Source: Pseudomonadota bacterium (GTDB lineage: Bacteria; Pseudomonadota; Gammaproteobacteria; Burkholderiales; Burkholderiaceae_C). Taken from it: a stretch of DNA of 10,022 nt. The position numbers were made by a program, and so were the translations under genes. The stretch lies in NCBI GenBank assembly GCA_021798395.1, contig JAJZHS010000065.1, positions 1-10,022 of the forward strand, written 5' to 3'. Below the pieces are notes generated by a model. It worked only from the letters and a program-made list of their open reading frames with translations. It was not told the origin of the DNA and ran no database searches. Positions 1 through 6,274 of the stretch are shown here, piece by piece. Each line of letters begins with the position of its first letter. Position 1 is the stretch's first letter.

Positions 1-741
1 TACGCGGCACGCGGCTGGCGGCTGCTGCTGGTCGGCCGGCGCGCGACCGCGCTGGACGCCAGCGCGCGCGACTGCGCCGCGCTGCAAGGCAACGCGGTGG
101 TCGATCCCGCGCGTCTGCGGCTGGTCGTCGCCGACTTGCGCGACACCGCGGCATGGCGCGCGCAGGCCGCCGCGGTGCTGCGCGACTGGGGGTGCCCGCA
201 GGTGGTGGTTGCCAACGCCGGGATCAGCCACGGCGTCGACCTGGCGCACGCCGCCGACCTCGACGTGGCGCGCGCCATCATGGACACCAACTGGACCGCG
301 GCGCTCGGCACCCTGCAGCCGTTCATCGCGCCGATGCGCGCCCGCGGCAGCGGGCGGCTGGTCGGAATCGCCAGCGTGGCCGGCGTGCGCGGCCTGCCCG
401 GGCACGCCGCGTACAGCGCGAGCAAGGCGGCGCTGGGGCGTGCGCTCGAAAGCCTGCGCGTGGACCTGCGCGGCAGCGGGGTGCGGGTGGTGACGATCAA
501 CCCCGGCTACGTCGCCACGCCGATGACGGCGTCGAATCCCTTCGCCATGCCGTTCCTGCTCGACGCCGACCGTTTCGCGAGGCGCGCGCTGCGCGTGATC
601 GACGCCGGCCGGGCGCGGGCGACGATCCCGTGGCAGATGGCGCTGCTCGGCGGCCTGCTGCACCTGCTGCCCGCCGCCCTGTACGACCCGCTGATGGCGC
701 GCGCCGCGCGCAAGCCGAGGCAGCCGCCGCCTGGCGCGTGA
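1..741 (+). CDS. Short-chain dehydrogenase/reductase (SDR), 5' end outside window
   Basis: This is the C-terminal 246 residues of a classical SDR, an NAD(P)-dependent oxidoreductase with a Rossmann fold. The reading frame is open from base 1, so the start and the glycine-rich cofactor loop (TGxxxGxG) lie upstream of the window. Visible SDR signatures are the NAG motif (ANAGISHG, about residues 71-78), a serine in the IASVAG stretch, and the catalytic YSASK with Tyr138 and Lys142 (numbered from base 1). The NPGYVATPM segment follows, which in this family contacts the cofactor after the active site. The tail is basic and proline-rich (KPRQPPPGA). The substrate cannot be read from the sequence; SDRs of this length act on sugars, lipids, ketones or steroids. 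The gene converges on the next gene with a 30-base gap. The family is secure, the specific role unknown. Confidence 0.92.
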   Translation, partial: YAARGWRLLLVGRRATALDASARDCAALQGNAVVDPARLRLVVADLRDTAAWRAQAAAVLRDWGCPQVVVANAGISHGVDLAHAADLDVARAIMDTNWTAALGTLQPFIAPMRARGSGRLVGIASVAGVRGLPGHAAYSASKAALGRALESLRVDLRGSGVRVVTINPGYVATPMTASNPFAMPFLLDADRFARRALRVIDAGRARATIPWQMALLGGLLHLLPAALYDPLMARAARKPRQPPPGA

Positions 742-750
742 GCCGACCGC

Positions 751-771
751 GCGCGCCGGCCCCGGGCGCGC
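751..771. terminator. GC hairpin between convergent genes
   Basis: A perfect 7-bp inverted repeat, GCGCGCC (751-757) and GGCGCGC (765-771), with a 7-base loop fills the gap between two convergent genes. There is no T-run on either side, so it is not a classical intrinsic terminator. Position and symmetry suggest a bidirectional stop or a transcript-end stabiliser. In DNA this GC-rich such hairpins also arise by chance. Confidence 0.3.
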
Positions 772-1236
772 TCAGAGCCGCGTGCGCGCGAACACGCTGT
801 GGCGCGGCCGCGTGGACGTCTCGACGGCCAGCAGCAGGGCGCCGAACAGCAGCATTCCGAGTTGGATGCGCGCCGGCAGCCCGCGGCCGGCGGCGTACAG
901 CATCGGCGCCGGAGCGAGCAGCGCCCCCAGGCGCAGCAGCGGTCCGCCGAAAGCCGCCAGCAGCGCCAGCAGCGCCAGGCCGATGCAGGCCGCGGCCGCC
1001 AGTGCGCCGCCTGGCCAGGCCAGCGCGGACGGCTGCACCGTCAGCAGCAGCGCATCGGCGGCCAGACTCGGCGCCAGGCCGACGAGCAACTGCCAGCGCA
1101 GCAGCGTGCATGCGACCTGGTGCGCGGTTCGGTGCCTCCGCAGCAGGTCGACCGCTCCGGCCAGCAGGCCGAGTGCGGCCAGCACAAGCGGGTACGGCAG
1201 CGGACTGCGCAACAGCGCGTGGGCAACTTCGAGCAT
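772..1236 (-). CDS. Hypothetical multi-span membrane protein
   Basis: A 154-residue protein I do not recognise. It is strongly hydrophobic, with about four or five likely membrane segments: near residues 15-32, 43-66, 76-96, 98-115 and 122-140. Short basic loops such as LLRRHRTAH and a basic C-terminal tail (RPRHSVFARTRL) separate or end them. The start is supported by a GGAG ribosome-binding site about 8 bases before the ATG. No catalytic motif is visible. It is convergent with the SDR gene and divergent from trxC, so it is probably transcribed alone. Other long frames here translate to low-complexity Arg/Ala/Gly protein and look like shadows, while this frame gives a coherent membrane topology. 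I am fairly sure it is a gene; its function is unknown. Confidence 0.62.
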   Translation of the reverse strand: MLEVAHALLRSPLPYPLVLAALGLLAGAVDLLRRHRTAHQVACTLLRWQLLVGLAPSLAADALLLTVQPSALAWPGGALAAAACIGLALLALLAAFGGPLLRLGALLAPAPMLYAAGRGLPARIQLGMLLFGALLLAVETSTRPRHSVFARTRL

Positions 1237-1321
1237 CGGCTTGTCTCCGGGCGGACGCGCGTGCCGCGCATGCGGACGAAAGGGTCACTTTAACGCGCCG
1301 CGGGGGCTGCGCGCCACTGTC

Positions 1322-1351
1322 TTGAATTCCCGGCTCCGGTACCGATATACC
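1322..1351 (+). promoter_or_regulatory. Probable sigma-70 promoter of trxC
   Basis: TTGAAT (1322-1327, close to TTGACA) and TATACC (1346-1351, close to TATAAT) are separated by 18 bases. This is the most AT-rich patch in the divergent intergenic region. Transcription would begin near 1358, giving a leader of about 50 bases before the trxC start. No operator such as an OxyR site is evident to me. Confidence 0.5.
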
Positions 1352-1407
1352 CGTATGAGTGTTTGGAACCGTCCGCCGCGCCGCGGCGGCCAACCAGGAG
1401 AGCCACG

Positions 1408-1824
1408 ATGCACGTCGTCTGCCCGCATTGCGCCGGAATCAACCGCGTTCCCGACGAGCGTCTGCAGCACGATCCGCAATGCGGAACTTGCCACCGCCCG
1501 CTGTTCACCGGCGCTCCGGTGGCACTGGACGACGCCGGTTTCGAGCGTTTCGTCGGCCGCAGCGAACTTCCGGTGCTGGTCGACTTCTGGGCCCCGTGGT
1601 GCGGCCCGTGCCGGACGATGGCGCCGCAGTTCGAGCAGGCCGCGGCGATGCTCAAGGGACGCGCCGTGCTGGTCAAGGTCAACTCCGACGACAACCCGCG
1701 CACGTCGATGCGCTGGCACATCCGCAGCATCCCGACGCTGCTGCTGTTGCGCGGCGGGCAGGAGCAGAGGCGGCAGTCCGGCGTCATGCCGGCGCAGGAA
1801 CTGGTGCGCTGGGTCGGCGCCTGA
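1408..1824 (+). CDS. trxC: Thioredoxin 2 (zinc-binding thioredoxin TrxC)
   Basis: A 138-residue cytoplasmic protein-disulfide reductase that is kept reduced by thioredoxin reductase and NADPH. Its length is almost that of E. coli thioredoxin 2 (139). The N-terminal zinc-ribbon extension typical of TrxC is present as two CxxC pairs: Cys5/Cys8 (CPHC) and Cys25/Cys28 (CGTC). The thioredoxin domain follows, with active site WCGPC (Trp64, Cys65, Cys68) in FWAPWCGPCRTMAP, and the cis-proline in SIPTLLL. The ATG at 1408 is chosen because AGGAGA lies at 1396-1401 just before it. An in-frame ATG at 1363 would add 15 Arg/Pro-rich residues ahead of the zinc ribbon and has no such site. In E. coli trxC belongs to the OxyR response; regulation here is not visible. 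It converges on the next gene. Confidence 0.95.
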   Translation: MHVVCPHCAGINRVPDERLQHDPQCGTCHRPLFTGAPVALDDAGFERFVGRSELPVLVDFWAPWCGPCRTMAPQFEQAAAMLKGRAVLVKVNSDDNPRTSMRWHIRSIPTLLLLRGGQEQRRQSGVMPAQELVRWVGA

Positions 1825-1827
1825 ACC

Positions 1828-1845
1828 GCGCCGCCGCCGCGGCGC
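1828..1845. terminator. GC hairpin between trxC and the DUF3149-like gene
   Basis: A 7-bp perfect inverted repeat (GCGCCGC at 1828-1834, GCGGCGC at 1839-1845) with a 4-base loop fits inside the 26-base gap between two convergent stop codons. It lacks a T-run. Its location makes a shared bidirectional terminator plausible, but chance pairing in GC-rich DNA cannot be excluded. Confidence 0.35.
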
Positions 1846-1850
1846 ACGCA

Positions 1851-2024
1851 TCAGCGACTCGGCTTGCCGTCGGTTTCGCGGCGTTGCGCGGCAGCGTCTT
1901 CAGAGCGGATCTTGTGAATGAAGAACACGACGAAGAACACTCCCATGCCCAGCATGAACACGAACACCGCCAAGCTGAGCAGTCCCGAGTCGGTCGCCAT
2001 CAGGCTGTTCCAGGCTGATCCCAT
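1851..2024 (-). CDS. Small single-span membrane protein, DUF3149-like
   Basis: A 57-residue protein with one strong membrane segment (about residues 15-37, SLAVFVFMLGMGVFFVVFF) and a charged C-terminal tail rich in Asp, Glu, Arg and Lys. The arrangement of a short amphipathic start, 'TDSGLLSLAVFVFMLGM' and a basic/acidic tail resembles the DUF3149 family of betaproteobacterial mini-membrane proteins, which I recall from memory and could not search. The start at 2024 is supported by GGAG placed about 6 bases upstream (GGAGCATGCAATG). An open frame continues upstream to 2258 but has no such site and is low-complexity Arg/Ala. A plausible promoter lies directly in front. The function of this family is not established; a role in membrane or respiratory assembly is only a guess. 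Confidence 0.8.
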   Translation of the reverse strand: MGSAWNSLMATDSGLLSLAVFVFMLGMGVFFVVFFIHKIRSEDAAAQRRETDGKPSR

Positions 2025-2042
2025 TGCATGCTCCGGTCGGAT

Positions 2043-2072
2043 GTTGTAGACAGTTGCCGCCAGCCTAGTCAG
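2043..2072 (-). promoter_or_regulatory. Possible promoter of the DUF3149-like gene
   Basis: Read on the minus strand, CTGACT (2072-2067) and TACAAC (2048-2043) are separated by 18 bases and match the sigma-70 boxes at four of six positions each. The predicted start of transcription falls around 2036, leaving just enough leader to hold the GGAG ribosome-binding site. Confidence 0.35.
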
Positions 2073-2296
2073 CGCTTGCCGTTTGCGTTTTGACACAAAG
2101 CAAGATGCGCGACGCCTGCGGCCTCGGGCGGCTGCGTCCGGCACGCGCTGCGGCGCGGCGCGGCGTATGTTCCGGCAGAAGGCGTCGACGTCGTCGAGCC
2201 GCGACGCCGTGCGCCCGGCGTATTCGCGCGCCGGGGCCGTCGCCATCGAAGCCGCCATTGCCCGCCTGGGCGCGTTGTTTGCCGAGGAGCCGTCCC

Positions 2297-3139
2297 ATGC
2301 GCCTGCCGTTCATGCAGCTTGACGTTTTCGCGCCCAGCCGCTTCAGCGGCAATCCGCTGGCCGTGGTGTTCGACGCCGACGCGCTCGACGCCGAGGCCAT
2401 GCAGCGGGTGGCGGCCTGGCTGGGATTGTCGGAGACCAGCTTCGTGCTGCGGCCGGCTCGGCCGCAGGCCGACTACCGGGTGCGGATTTTCACGCCGGGA
2501 GCCGAGTTGCCGTTTGCCGGCCACCCGACCCTGGGCAGCTGCGCGGCGTGGCAGGCGCGCGGTGGGCGCGCGCGCGACGCGCGGCGCATCGTGCAGGAAT
2601 CGGCCGTCGGCCTGGTCGCTTTGCGGCACGACGGCGCGCGGCTCGAGTTCGCCGCGCCGGAGCTGCGGCGCGGCGACGTCGAGCCCGAGTTGCTGGCGCG
2701 GGTCGGCGCAGCGCTCGGTCTGCGCGCGCTGCCGCGCGCGGCGAGCTGGCTGGACAACGGGCCGCGTTGGCTGGCGCTGTGGCTCGACGACGCGGCGACG
2801 GTGCTGGCGCTGCGTCCCGATCACGCCGCGCTGCGCGCGCTGGGCGTGAAAGTCGGTGTGGCGGCGCCGCAACCCGCAGGCGCCGACAGCGCGATCGAGG
2901 TGCGGGCGTTCGCCGCCGCGGTCGGCGTCGACGAGGACCCGGTCACCGGAAGCCTGCAGGCGTCGCTGGCGCAATGGCTGTTCGCGCGCGGCGCGTTCGG
3001 CGACGCGTCGGGCTACGTCGCCGCGCAGGGCGCGTGCCGCGGGCGCGCCGGACGCGTGCACGCGCGGCGCGACGCCGACGCGCAGGTGTGGATCGGCGGC
3101 GACGTGCGCGCCGTGGTGGACGGCGCGATCGAAATCTGA
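2297..3139 (+). CDS. PhzF-family isomerase/epimerase-like protein
   Basis: A 280-residue member of the PhzF/YddE superfamily, which has a two-lobed fold like diaminopimelate epimerase but no cysteine pair. Known members isomerise small metabolites by proton transfer; PhzF itself acts in phenazine synthesis. Conserved elements appear in order: FSGNPLAVVF (16-25), SETSF with the candidate catalytic Glu46, FTPGAELPFAGHPTLGS (65-81) with His76, and DEDPVTGS (212-219) with Asp214, so the family's Glu/His/Asp set is complete. The start is set by GAGGAG at 2284-2289, 7 bases before the ATG; the frame stays open upstream to 2090 but reads as Arg/Ala-rich filler. No other phenazine genes are nearby, so this is more likely a YddE-like enzyme of unknown substrate than a phenazine protein. 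Length and motifs give no sign of damage. Confidence 0.9.
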   Translation: MRLPFMQLDVFAPSRFSGNPLAVVFDADALDAEAMQRVAAWLGLSETSFVLRPARPQADYRVRIFTPGAELPFAGHPTLGSCAAWQARGGRARDARRIVQESAVGLVALRHDGARLEFAAPELRRGDVEPELLARVGAALGLRALPRAASWLDNGPRWLALWLDDAATVLALRPDHAALRALGVKVGVAAPQPAGADSAIEVRAFAAAVGVDEDPVTGSLQASLAQWLFARGAFGDASGYVAAQGACRGRAGRVHARRDADAQVWIGGDVRAVVDGAIEI

Positions 3140-3225
3140 CCCGCTGACGCGAGTCGTATCCATCAGAAACACGTTACTCTGTGGCCGCGGCCGTGGGCGA
3201 TGCGCTTGCCTCGCCAGCGCAGGGC

Positions 3226-3231
3226 TATAAG
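3226..3231 (+). promoter_or_regulatory. Possible -10 box for the SWIB gene
   Basis: TATAAG stands out in GC-rich sequence 77 bases before the SWIB start codon and would give a leader of about 70 bases. The candidate -35 (GCTTGC or CTTGCC, with spacing of 15-16) is poor, so this is a tentative call from the -10 box and the AT contrast only. Confidence 0.3.
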
Positions 3232-3307
3232 ATGCGAACCCGGAGCAGCCCCCGGCGCGGCCGGCGACGCTGCACCCCAATCGTTCAGCAATCAACGGAG
3301 TGATGAC

Positions 3308-3604
3308 ATGGCAACTGCAAAACCGGCCGCGACCAAGGCCAGCGCCAAACCGGCGCGCACGCCGAACGCGGCGTTCATGAAGCCGCTGACGCCGAGTCCC
3401 CAACTGGCCAAGGTGGTCGGTGCGGCGCCGCTGCCGCGCACCGAGGTGGTGAAGAAGGTGTGGGAACACATCAAGGCCGCGAAGCTGCAGGACGCTGCCA
3501 ACAAGCGCATGATCAACGCCGACGACAAGCTCAAGGCCGTGTTCGGCAAGGCGCAGGTCACGATGTTCGAAATGACCAAGCTGATCAACGCGCATCTGAA
3601 GTGA
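3308..3604 (+). CDS. SWIB/MDM2-domain protein with basic Ala/Lys tail
   Basis: A 98-residue protein. Residues 1-22 are low-complexity Ala/Lys/Pro/Thr (AKPAATKASAKPA), like the tails of histone H1-like bacterial proteins. Residues about 23-98 form a SWIB domain: FMKPLTPSPQLAKVVGA, then LPRTEVVKKVWEHIKAAKLQD, NKRMINADDKLKAVFG and a C-terminal FEMTKLINAHL helix. This is the domain of eukaryotic SWI/SNF subunits and MDM2, and it also occurs alone in many proteobacteria and chlamydiae; its bacterial function is not settled. The basic tail makes DNA or RNA binding plausible, but that is inference. The start has GGAG at 3297-3300, 7 bases upstream. The gene appears monocistronic: about 170 bases lie before it and a hairpin follows. 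Codon use includes more AAG/AAC than its neighbours, as expected from the composition. Confidence 0.92.
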   Translation: MATAKPAATKASAKPARTPNAAFMKPLTPSPQLAKVVGAAPLPRTEVVKKVWEHIKAAKLQDAANKRMINADDKLKAVFGKAQVTMFEMTKLINAHLK

Positions 3605-3654
3605 CCCGCTGAGCGTGTGCGCGGCGCCGGCGTGGTGCAGGGCGCCGCGCCGCC

Positions 3655-3686
3655 GCGCCCGCCACCCGGACGGGCGGGCGCAATTT
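3655..3686 (+). terminator. Probable intrinsic terminator after the SWIB gene
   Basis: A perfect 9-bp inverted repeat (GCGCCCGCC at 3655-3663, GGCGGGCGC at 3673-3681) with a 9-base loop is followed by AATTT. The T-run is short, but this is the best terminator-like structure in the chromosomal part of the window. It lies about 50 bases after the SWIB stop codon and just before the next promoter candidate. Confidence 0.45.
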
Positions 3687-3702
3687 CCCTGACGCAGTGG
3701 AC

Positions 3703-3708
3703 TAGAAT
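3703..3708 (+). promoter_or_regulatory. Possible -10 box for the TlpA-like gene
   Basis: TAGAAT matches TATAAT at five of six positions and lies in the only AT-rich patch of the interval. No good -35 box is seen 16-18 bases upstream. If it is used, transcripts start near 3714, at or inside the first possible ATG, which favours translation from the second ATG at 3744. Confidence 0.3.
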
Positions 3709-3743
3709 CGGGGATGTTCGCGATCCTTGATTCGGTGAGAGCC

Positions 3744-4268
3744 ATGCAGGCGAAGTGGAAGTTGCCGGTGACCTTCGGCGCGCTCGGCGTGCTGCTGCTG
3801 GCAGGCTGGCTGGCGTGGAACGCGCTGGCGCGCGCCCCGCTGGCGCCGCGCGTCGATTACAAATTGCTCGACGGGGCAACGCTGAGCCAGCAGCAACTGC
3901 GCGGCAAGGTCGTGCTGGTCAACTTCTGGGCCACCAGCTGCACGACCTGCGTCGGCGAGATGCCGAAGATGATCAAGACCTACGACCGTTTCGCTCCGAA
4001 AGGATTCGAACTGGTCGCGGTGTCGATGGGCTACGACCGGCCCGCCTTCGTGCGTCATTTCGTCGCCGACGGCCCGGACGGCGCGCTGCCGTTCCCGGTC
4101 GCCTTCGACGCCACCGGGCAGATCGCCAAGGCGTTCGACGGCGTGCGCCTGACGCCGACCAGCTTCCTGATCGACAAGTCGGGTCACATCGTCAAGCGCT
4201 ACGTCGGCCCGCCCGACTTCAGCGAACTGCACGGGCTGATCGCACACCTGCTCGCGCAGCCGGCCTGA
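3744..4268 (+). CDS. Membrane-anchored TlpA/ResA-type thioredoxin-like protein
   Basis: A 174-residue protein with an N-terminal signal anchor: KWK, then a hydrophobic segment at about residues 8-28. The thioredoxin-like domain should therefore lie on the periplasmic side. Domain order is typical of the AhpC/TSA-TlpA group: YKLLDGATLSQQQLRGKVVLVNFWA, active site Cys66-Thr-Thr-Cys69 in SCTTCVGEMP, then the FELVAVSMGYD strand, and LTPTSFLID carrying the cis-proline. Such proteins reduce or exchange disulfides, for example during cytochrome c or oxidase copper-centre assembly; the partner here is unknown. The residue before the first cysteine is Ser where this family usually has Trp, which may shift its redox properties. 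The ATG at 3744, with GGTGA just upstream, is preferred over 3714 because the latter has no spaced ribosome-binding site and sits on the likely transcription start. lipB follows after about 80 bases. Confidence 0.87.
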   Translation: MQAKWKLPVTFGALGVLLLAGWLAWNALARAPLAPRVDYKLLDGATLSQQQLRGKVVLVNFWATSCTTCVGEMPKMIKTYDRFAPKGFELVAVSMGYDRPAFVRHFVADGPDGALPFPVAFDATGQIAKAFDGVRLTPTSFLIDKSGHIVKRYVGPPDFSELHGLIAHLLAQPA

Positions 4269-4335
4269 TCCGCCGATGTCCGCTGAATCGCGGGGGGTTC
4301 TCGACCTGAATTCAGGGAATACCCGGAGTTGGCGC

Positions 4336-4341
4336 TACCAT
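4336..4341 (+). promoter_or_regulatory. Possible -10 box directly before lipB
   Basis: TACCAT matches TATAAT at four of six positions and sits 7 bases before the chosen lipB ATG, so transcription from it would begin at about the start codon and give a leaderless message. No convincing -35 box is seen. This is a weak call, made because lipB has no normally spaced ribosome-binding site. Confidence 0.2.
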
Positions 4342-4347
4342 GCGCCG

Positions 4348-5109
4348 ATGGAACCGTCGGATCGGGGTGCCCCGGACGCGCCTTCGCGCGCGGCGGCCGA
4401 CACGCGGCAGGCGCTGCGCGACGCGCTCGCGCGCCCGGCGCAGGAACTCGCTCCGGGGCTGCTGCTGCGGCGCCTGGGCCGTCAGGCCTACGTTCCGGCG
4501 TGGGACGCGATGCGCGCATTCACCGCGGCGCGCGACGCGTCGACCGCCGACGAAATCTGGCTGCTCGAACACCCGCCCGTCTACACCCTGGGCCAGGCGG
4601 CGCGCGCCGAGCATCTGCTCGACACCGCCGACATCGAGGTGGTGCAGACCGACCGAGGCGGCCAGGTCACGTACCACGGCCCGGGCCAGATGGTCGCGTA
4701 CGTGCTGATCGACATCAGACGCCGGCGCTGGATGGTGCGCGAAACGGTCACCCGGCTCGAGGAGGCCGTGATCCGCACGCTGGCGCGCCTGGGCGTGGTC
4801 GGCGTGCGCCGGCCCGGTGCGCCCGGAATCTATCTCGGCGCGCCGCACCCGCGCGCCGGCGCGAAGATCTCGGCGCTTGGGCTCAAGGTGCGCAACGGCT
4901 GCACCTATCACGGCGTCGCGATCAACGTCGACATGGACCTGACTGCGTTCACCGGAATCAACCCCTGCGGCTACCCCGGGCTCGACACCATCGACCTCGC
5001 ACGCCTGGGCGTGCATACCCTGGTCGACACGGTCGGCATGTGCTTCGCCACCGAGTTGGCGATGCTCGCCGAGGTGACGGCCGCCCCCGCCCCCGCCACC
5101 ACGCCATGA
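4348..5109 (+). CDS. lipB: Octanoyl-[acyl-carrier-protein]-protein N-octanoyltransferase
   Basis: LipB transfers the octanoyl group from acyl carrier protein to the lysine of lipoyl domains (pyruvate and 2-oxoglutarate dehydrogenase, GcvH), the first step of cytoplasmic lipoate synthesis. The 253-residue product carries the family signature DRGGQVTYHGPGQ (102-114). Also present are EHPPVYTLGQ upstream, the catalytic Lys173 in GAKISALGLKV, and the catalytic Cys207 in INPCGYPG, so the enzyme should be active. Its first 35 or so residues are Asp/Ala/Arg-rich and not part of the domain. The start is uncertain: ATG 4276 and ATG 4348 are both in frame and neither has a well-spaced ribosome-binding site. 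I chose 4348 because it gives the more usual length. The stop codon overlaps the lipA start in ATGA, indicating coupled translation of the two pathway enzymes. Confidence 0.95.
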   Translation: MEPSDRGAPDAPSRAAADTRQALRDALARPAQELAPGLLLRRLGRQAYVPAWDAMRAFTAARDASTADEIWLLEHPPVYTLGQAARAEHLLDTADIEVVQTDRGGQVTYHGPGQMVAYVLIDIRRRRWMVRETVTRLEEAVIRTLARLGVVGVRRPGAPGIYLGAPHPRAGAKISALGLKVRNGCTYHGVAINVDMDLTAFTGINPCGYPGLDTIDLARLGVHTLVDTVGMCFATELAMLAEVTAAPAPATTP

Positions 5110-6068
5110 CCCACGACCCGACGCTGAAGCAAAAAGGCCAATCGAAGACCGCGCGCATTCCGATCAAGGTCGTCGCCGACGGTCCCGCGCTGAAGAAGCC
5201 CGAATGGATCCGCGTCAAGGCCGCGACGCCGAATTCGCGCTTCTACGAAATCAAGTCGCTGCTGCGCGACAGCAAGCTGGTGACGGTGTGCGAGGAGGCG
5301 TCGTGCCCGAACATCGGCGAATGCTTCGGCCACGGCACCGCGACCTTCATGATCATGGGCGACAAGTGCACCCGGCGCTGCCCGTTCTGCGACGTCGGCC
5401 ACGGCCGCCCGGATCCGCTCGACGCCGAAGAGCCGGCCAAGCTGGCGCAGGCCGTGGCGGCGATGAAACTGCGCTACGTGGTCGTCACCAGCGTCGACCG
5501 CGACGACCTGCGTGACGGCGGCGCGCAGCATTTCGTCGACTGCATCGGTGCGATCCGCGCGCGTTCGCCGGCCACCCGCATCGAGGTCCTGGTGCCCGAT
5601 TTCCGCGGCCGCCTGGAGCGTGCGCTGGACGCCTTCGCCGGCGGCCTGCCCGACGTGATGAACCACAACCTCGAGACGGTGCCCCGGCTGTACCGCCAGG
5701 CGCGTCCCGGCGCCGACTACCAGCACTCGCTGCAGCTGCTGGCCGACTTCAAGGCGCGGCATCCGGACATCGCGACCAAGAGCGGGCTGATGGTCGGGCT
5801 GGGCGAGACCGACGACGAAATCGTCGACGTGATGCGCGACCTGCGCGCACACCACGTCGACCTGCTGACCATCGGCCAGTATCTGGCGCCGAGCGGCCAC
5901 CACCTGCCGGTGGCGCGCTACGTCCCGCCCGAGACGTTCGCGCGGTTCGAGCGCGAGGCCGTCGCGCTGGGGTTCAGTCACGCAGCGATCGGCCCGCTGG
6001 TGCGCTCCAGCTACCACGCCGACCAGCAAGCGCGCGCCGGAGGCTTTGCTGTCGACATCGCGAAGTGA
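5106..6068 (+). CDS. lipA: Lipoyl synthase (radical SAM)
   Basis: LipA inserts two sulfur atoms into protein-bound octanoyl chains made by LipB, completing lipoate. The 320-residue product has both iron-sulfur cluster motifs: the auxiliary cluster C-x4-C-x5-C (Cys62, Cys67, Cys73 in VCEEASCPNIGEC) and the radical SAM C-x3-C-x2-C (Cys88, Cys92, Cys95 in CTRRCPFC). The conserved blocks VTSVDRDDLRDGGA, DVMNHNLETVPRLY, TKSGLMVGLGE and TIGQYLAPS follow. Near the C-terminus is the RSSYHA motif, whose serine ligates the auxiliary cluster. The start codon overlaps the lipB stop by 4 bases (ATGA). The sequence is close to Burkholderiales LipA as I remember it. Unlike the common order in that group, no ybeD/DUF493 gene precedes lipB. 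The last residues (FAVDIAK) run into an odd repeated tract beginning at the stop codon. Confidence 0.98.
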   Translation: MTHDPTLKQKGQSKTARIPIKVVADGPALKKPEWIRVKAATPNSRFYEIKSLLRDSKLVTVCEEASCPNIGECFGHGTATFMIMGDKCTRRCPFCDVGHGRPDPLDAEEPAKLAQAVAAMKLRYVVVTSVDRDDLRDGGAQHFVDCIGAIRARSPATRIEVLVPDFRGRLERALDAFAGGLPDVMNHNLETVPRLYRQARPGADYQHSLQLLADFKARHPDIATKSGLMVGLGETDDEIVDVMRDLRAHHVDLLTIGQYLAPSGHHLPVARYVPPETFARFEREAVALGFSHAAIGPLVRSSYHADQQARAGGFAVDIAK

Positions 6069-6106
6069 ATGGAAAATTAGCGAAGTTGACTGAATTTTAG
6101 CGGAAG
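6060..6106 (+). repeat. 20-bp imperfect repeat at the lipA stop codon
   Basis: GCGAAG at 6060-6065, GCGAAG at 6080-6085 and GCGGAAG at 6100-6106 recur with exact 20-base spacing. The first two 20-base units agree at 14 of 20 positions. AAAATT (6073-6078) and AATTTT (6093-6098) also form an inverted pair. The tract is clearly more AT-rich than lipA. It could be the end of a mobile element, reminiscent of the spaced repeats at the IS21 ends further right, or a weak terminator. Bases 6107-6250 downstream hold nothing else I can identify. Confidence 0.5.
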
Positions 6107-6254
6107 AAGAGGTGCGATTGTCCATTTGGTGCCGCGTGGATCGCGGCTGACGCCTCGCCGATGTCGCCGCGGCGGGCCGTCGGAGAGAGTCGAGCGCGTC
6201 GGCGTGAGACCTGCATGGACAAGGGGCGAGGGCTATACAGATCGCCCGATTGTG

Positions 6255-6260
6255 TATAAG
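6255..6260 (+). promoter_or_regulatory. Possible -10 box upstream of the fic fragment
   Basis: TATAAG within TGTGTATAAGAAT is followed about 15 bases later by the first ATG of the Fic-type frame. The region 17 bases upstream (GCTATA) is a poor -35 box. Neither candidate start codon (6275 or 6305) has a ribosome-binding site, so a leaderless or weakly expressed transcript is possible. Confidence 0.3.
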
Positions 6261-6274
6261 AATCCGCGTTTTCT

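Noticed and set aside
2090..2095. Perfect TTGACA as a -35 promoter box before the PhzF gene
   Set aside because: No -10-like hexamer exists 16-18 bases downstream (the sequence there is GC-rich), and it lies about 200 bases from the gene start.
2090..2296. In-frame upstream extension of the PhzF-family protein
   Set aside because: The frame is open but encodes Arg/Ala-rich filler without homology to the family, while ATG 2297 has a GAGGAG site 7 bases upstream and gives the normal family length.
2069..3745. Very long minus-strand open frame (558 residues)
   Set aside because: It runs antisense across the PhzF and SWIB genes, its product is low-complexity Arg/Ala/Gly/His, and it only reflects the scarcity of stop codons in GC-rich DNA.
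4971..6125. Long minus-strand open frame (384 residues) opposite lipB/lipA
   Set aside because: It is a mirror of the lipA coding frame with no recognisable domain or ribosome-binding site; lipA is unambiguous.
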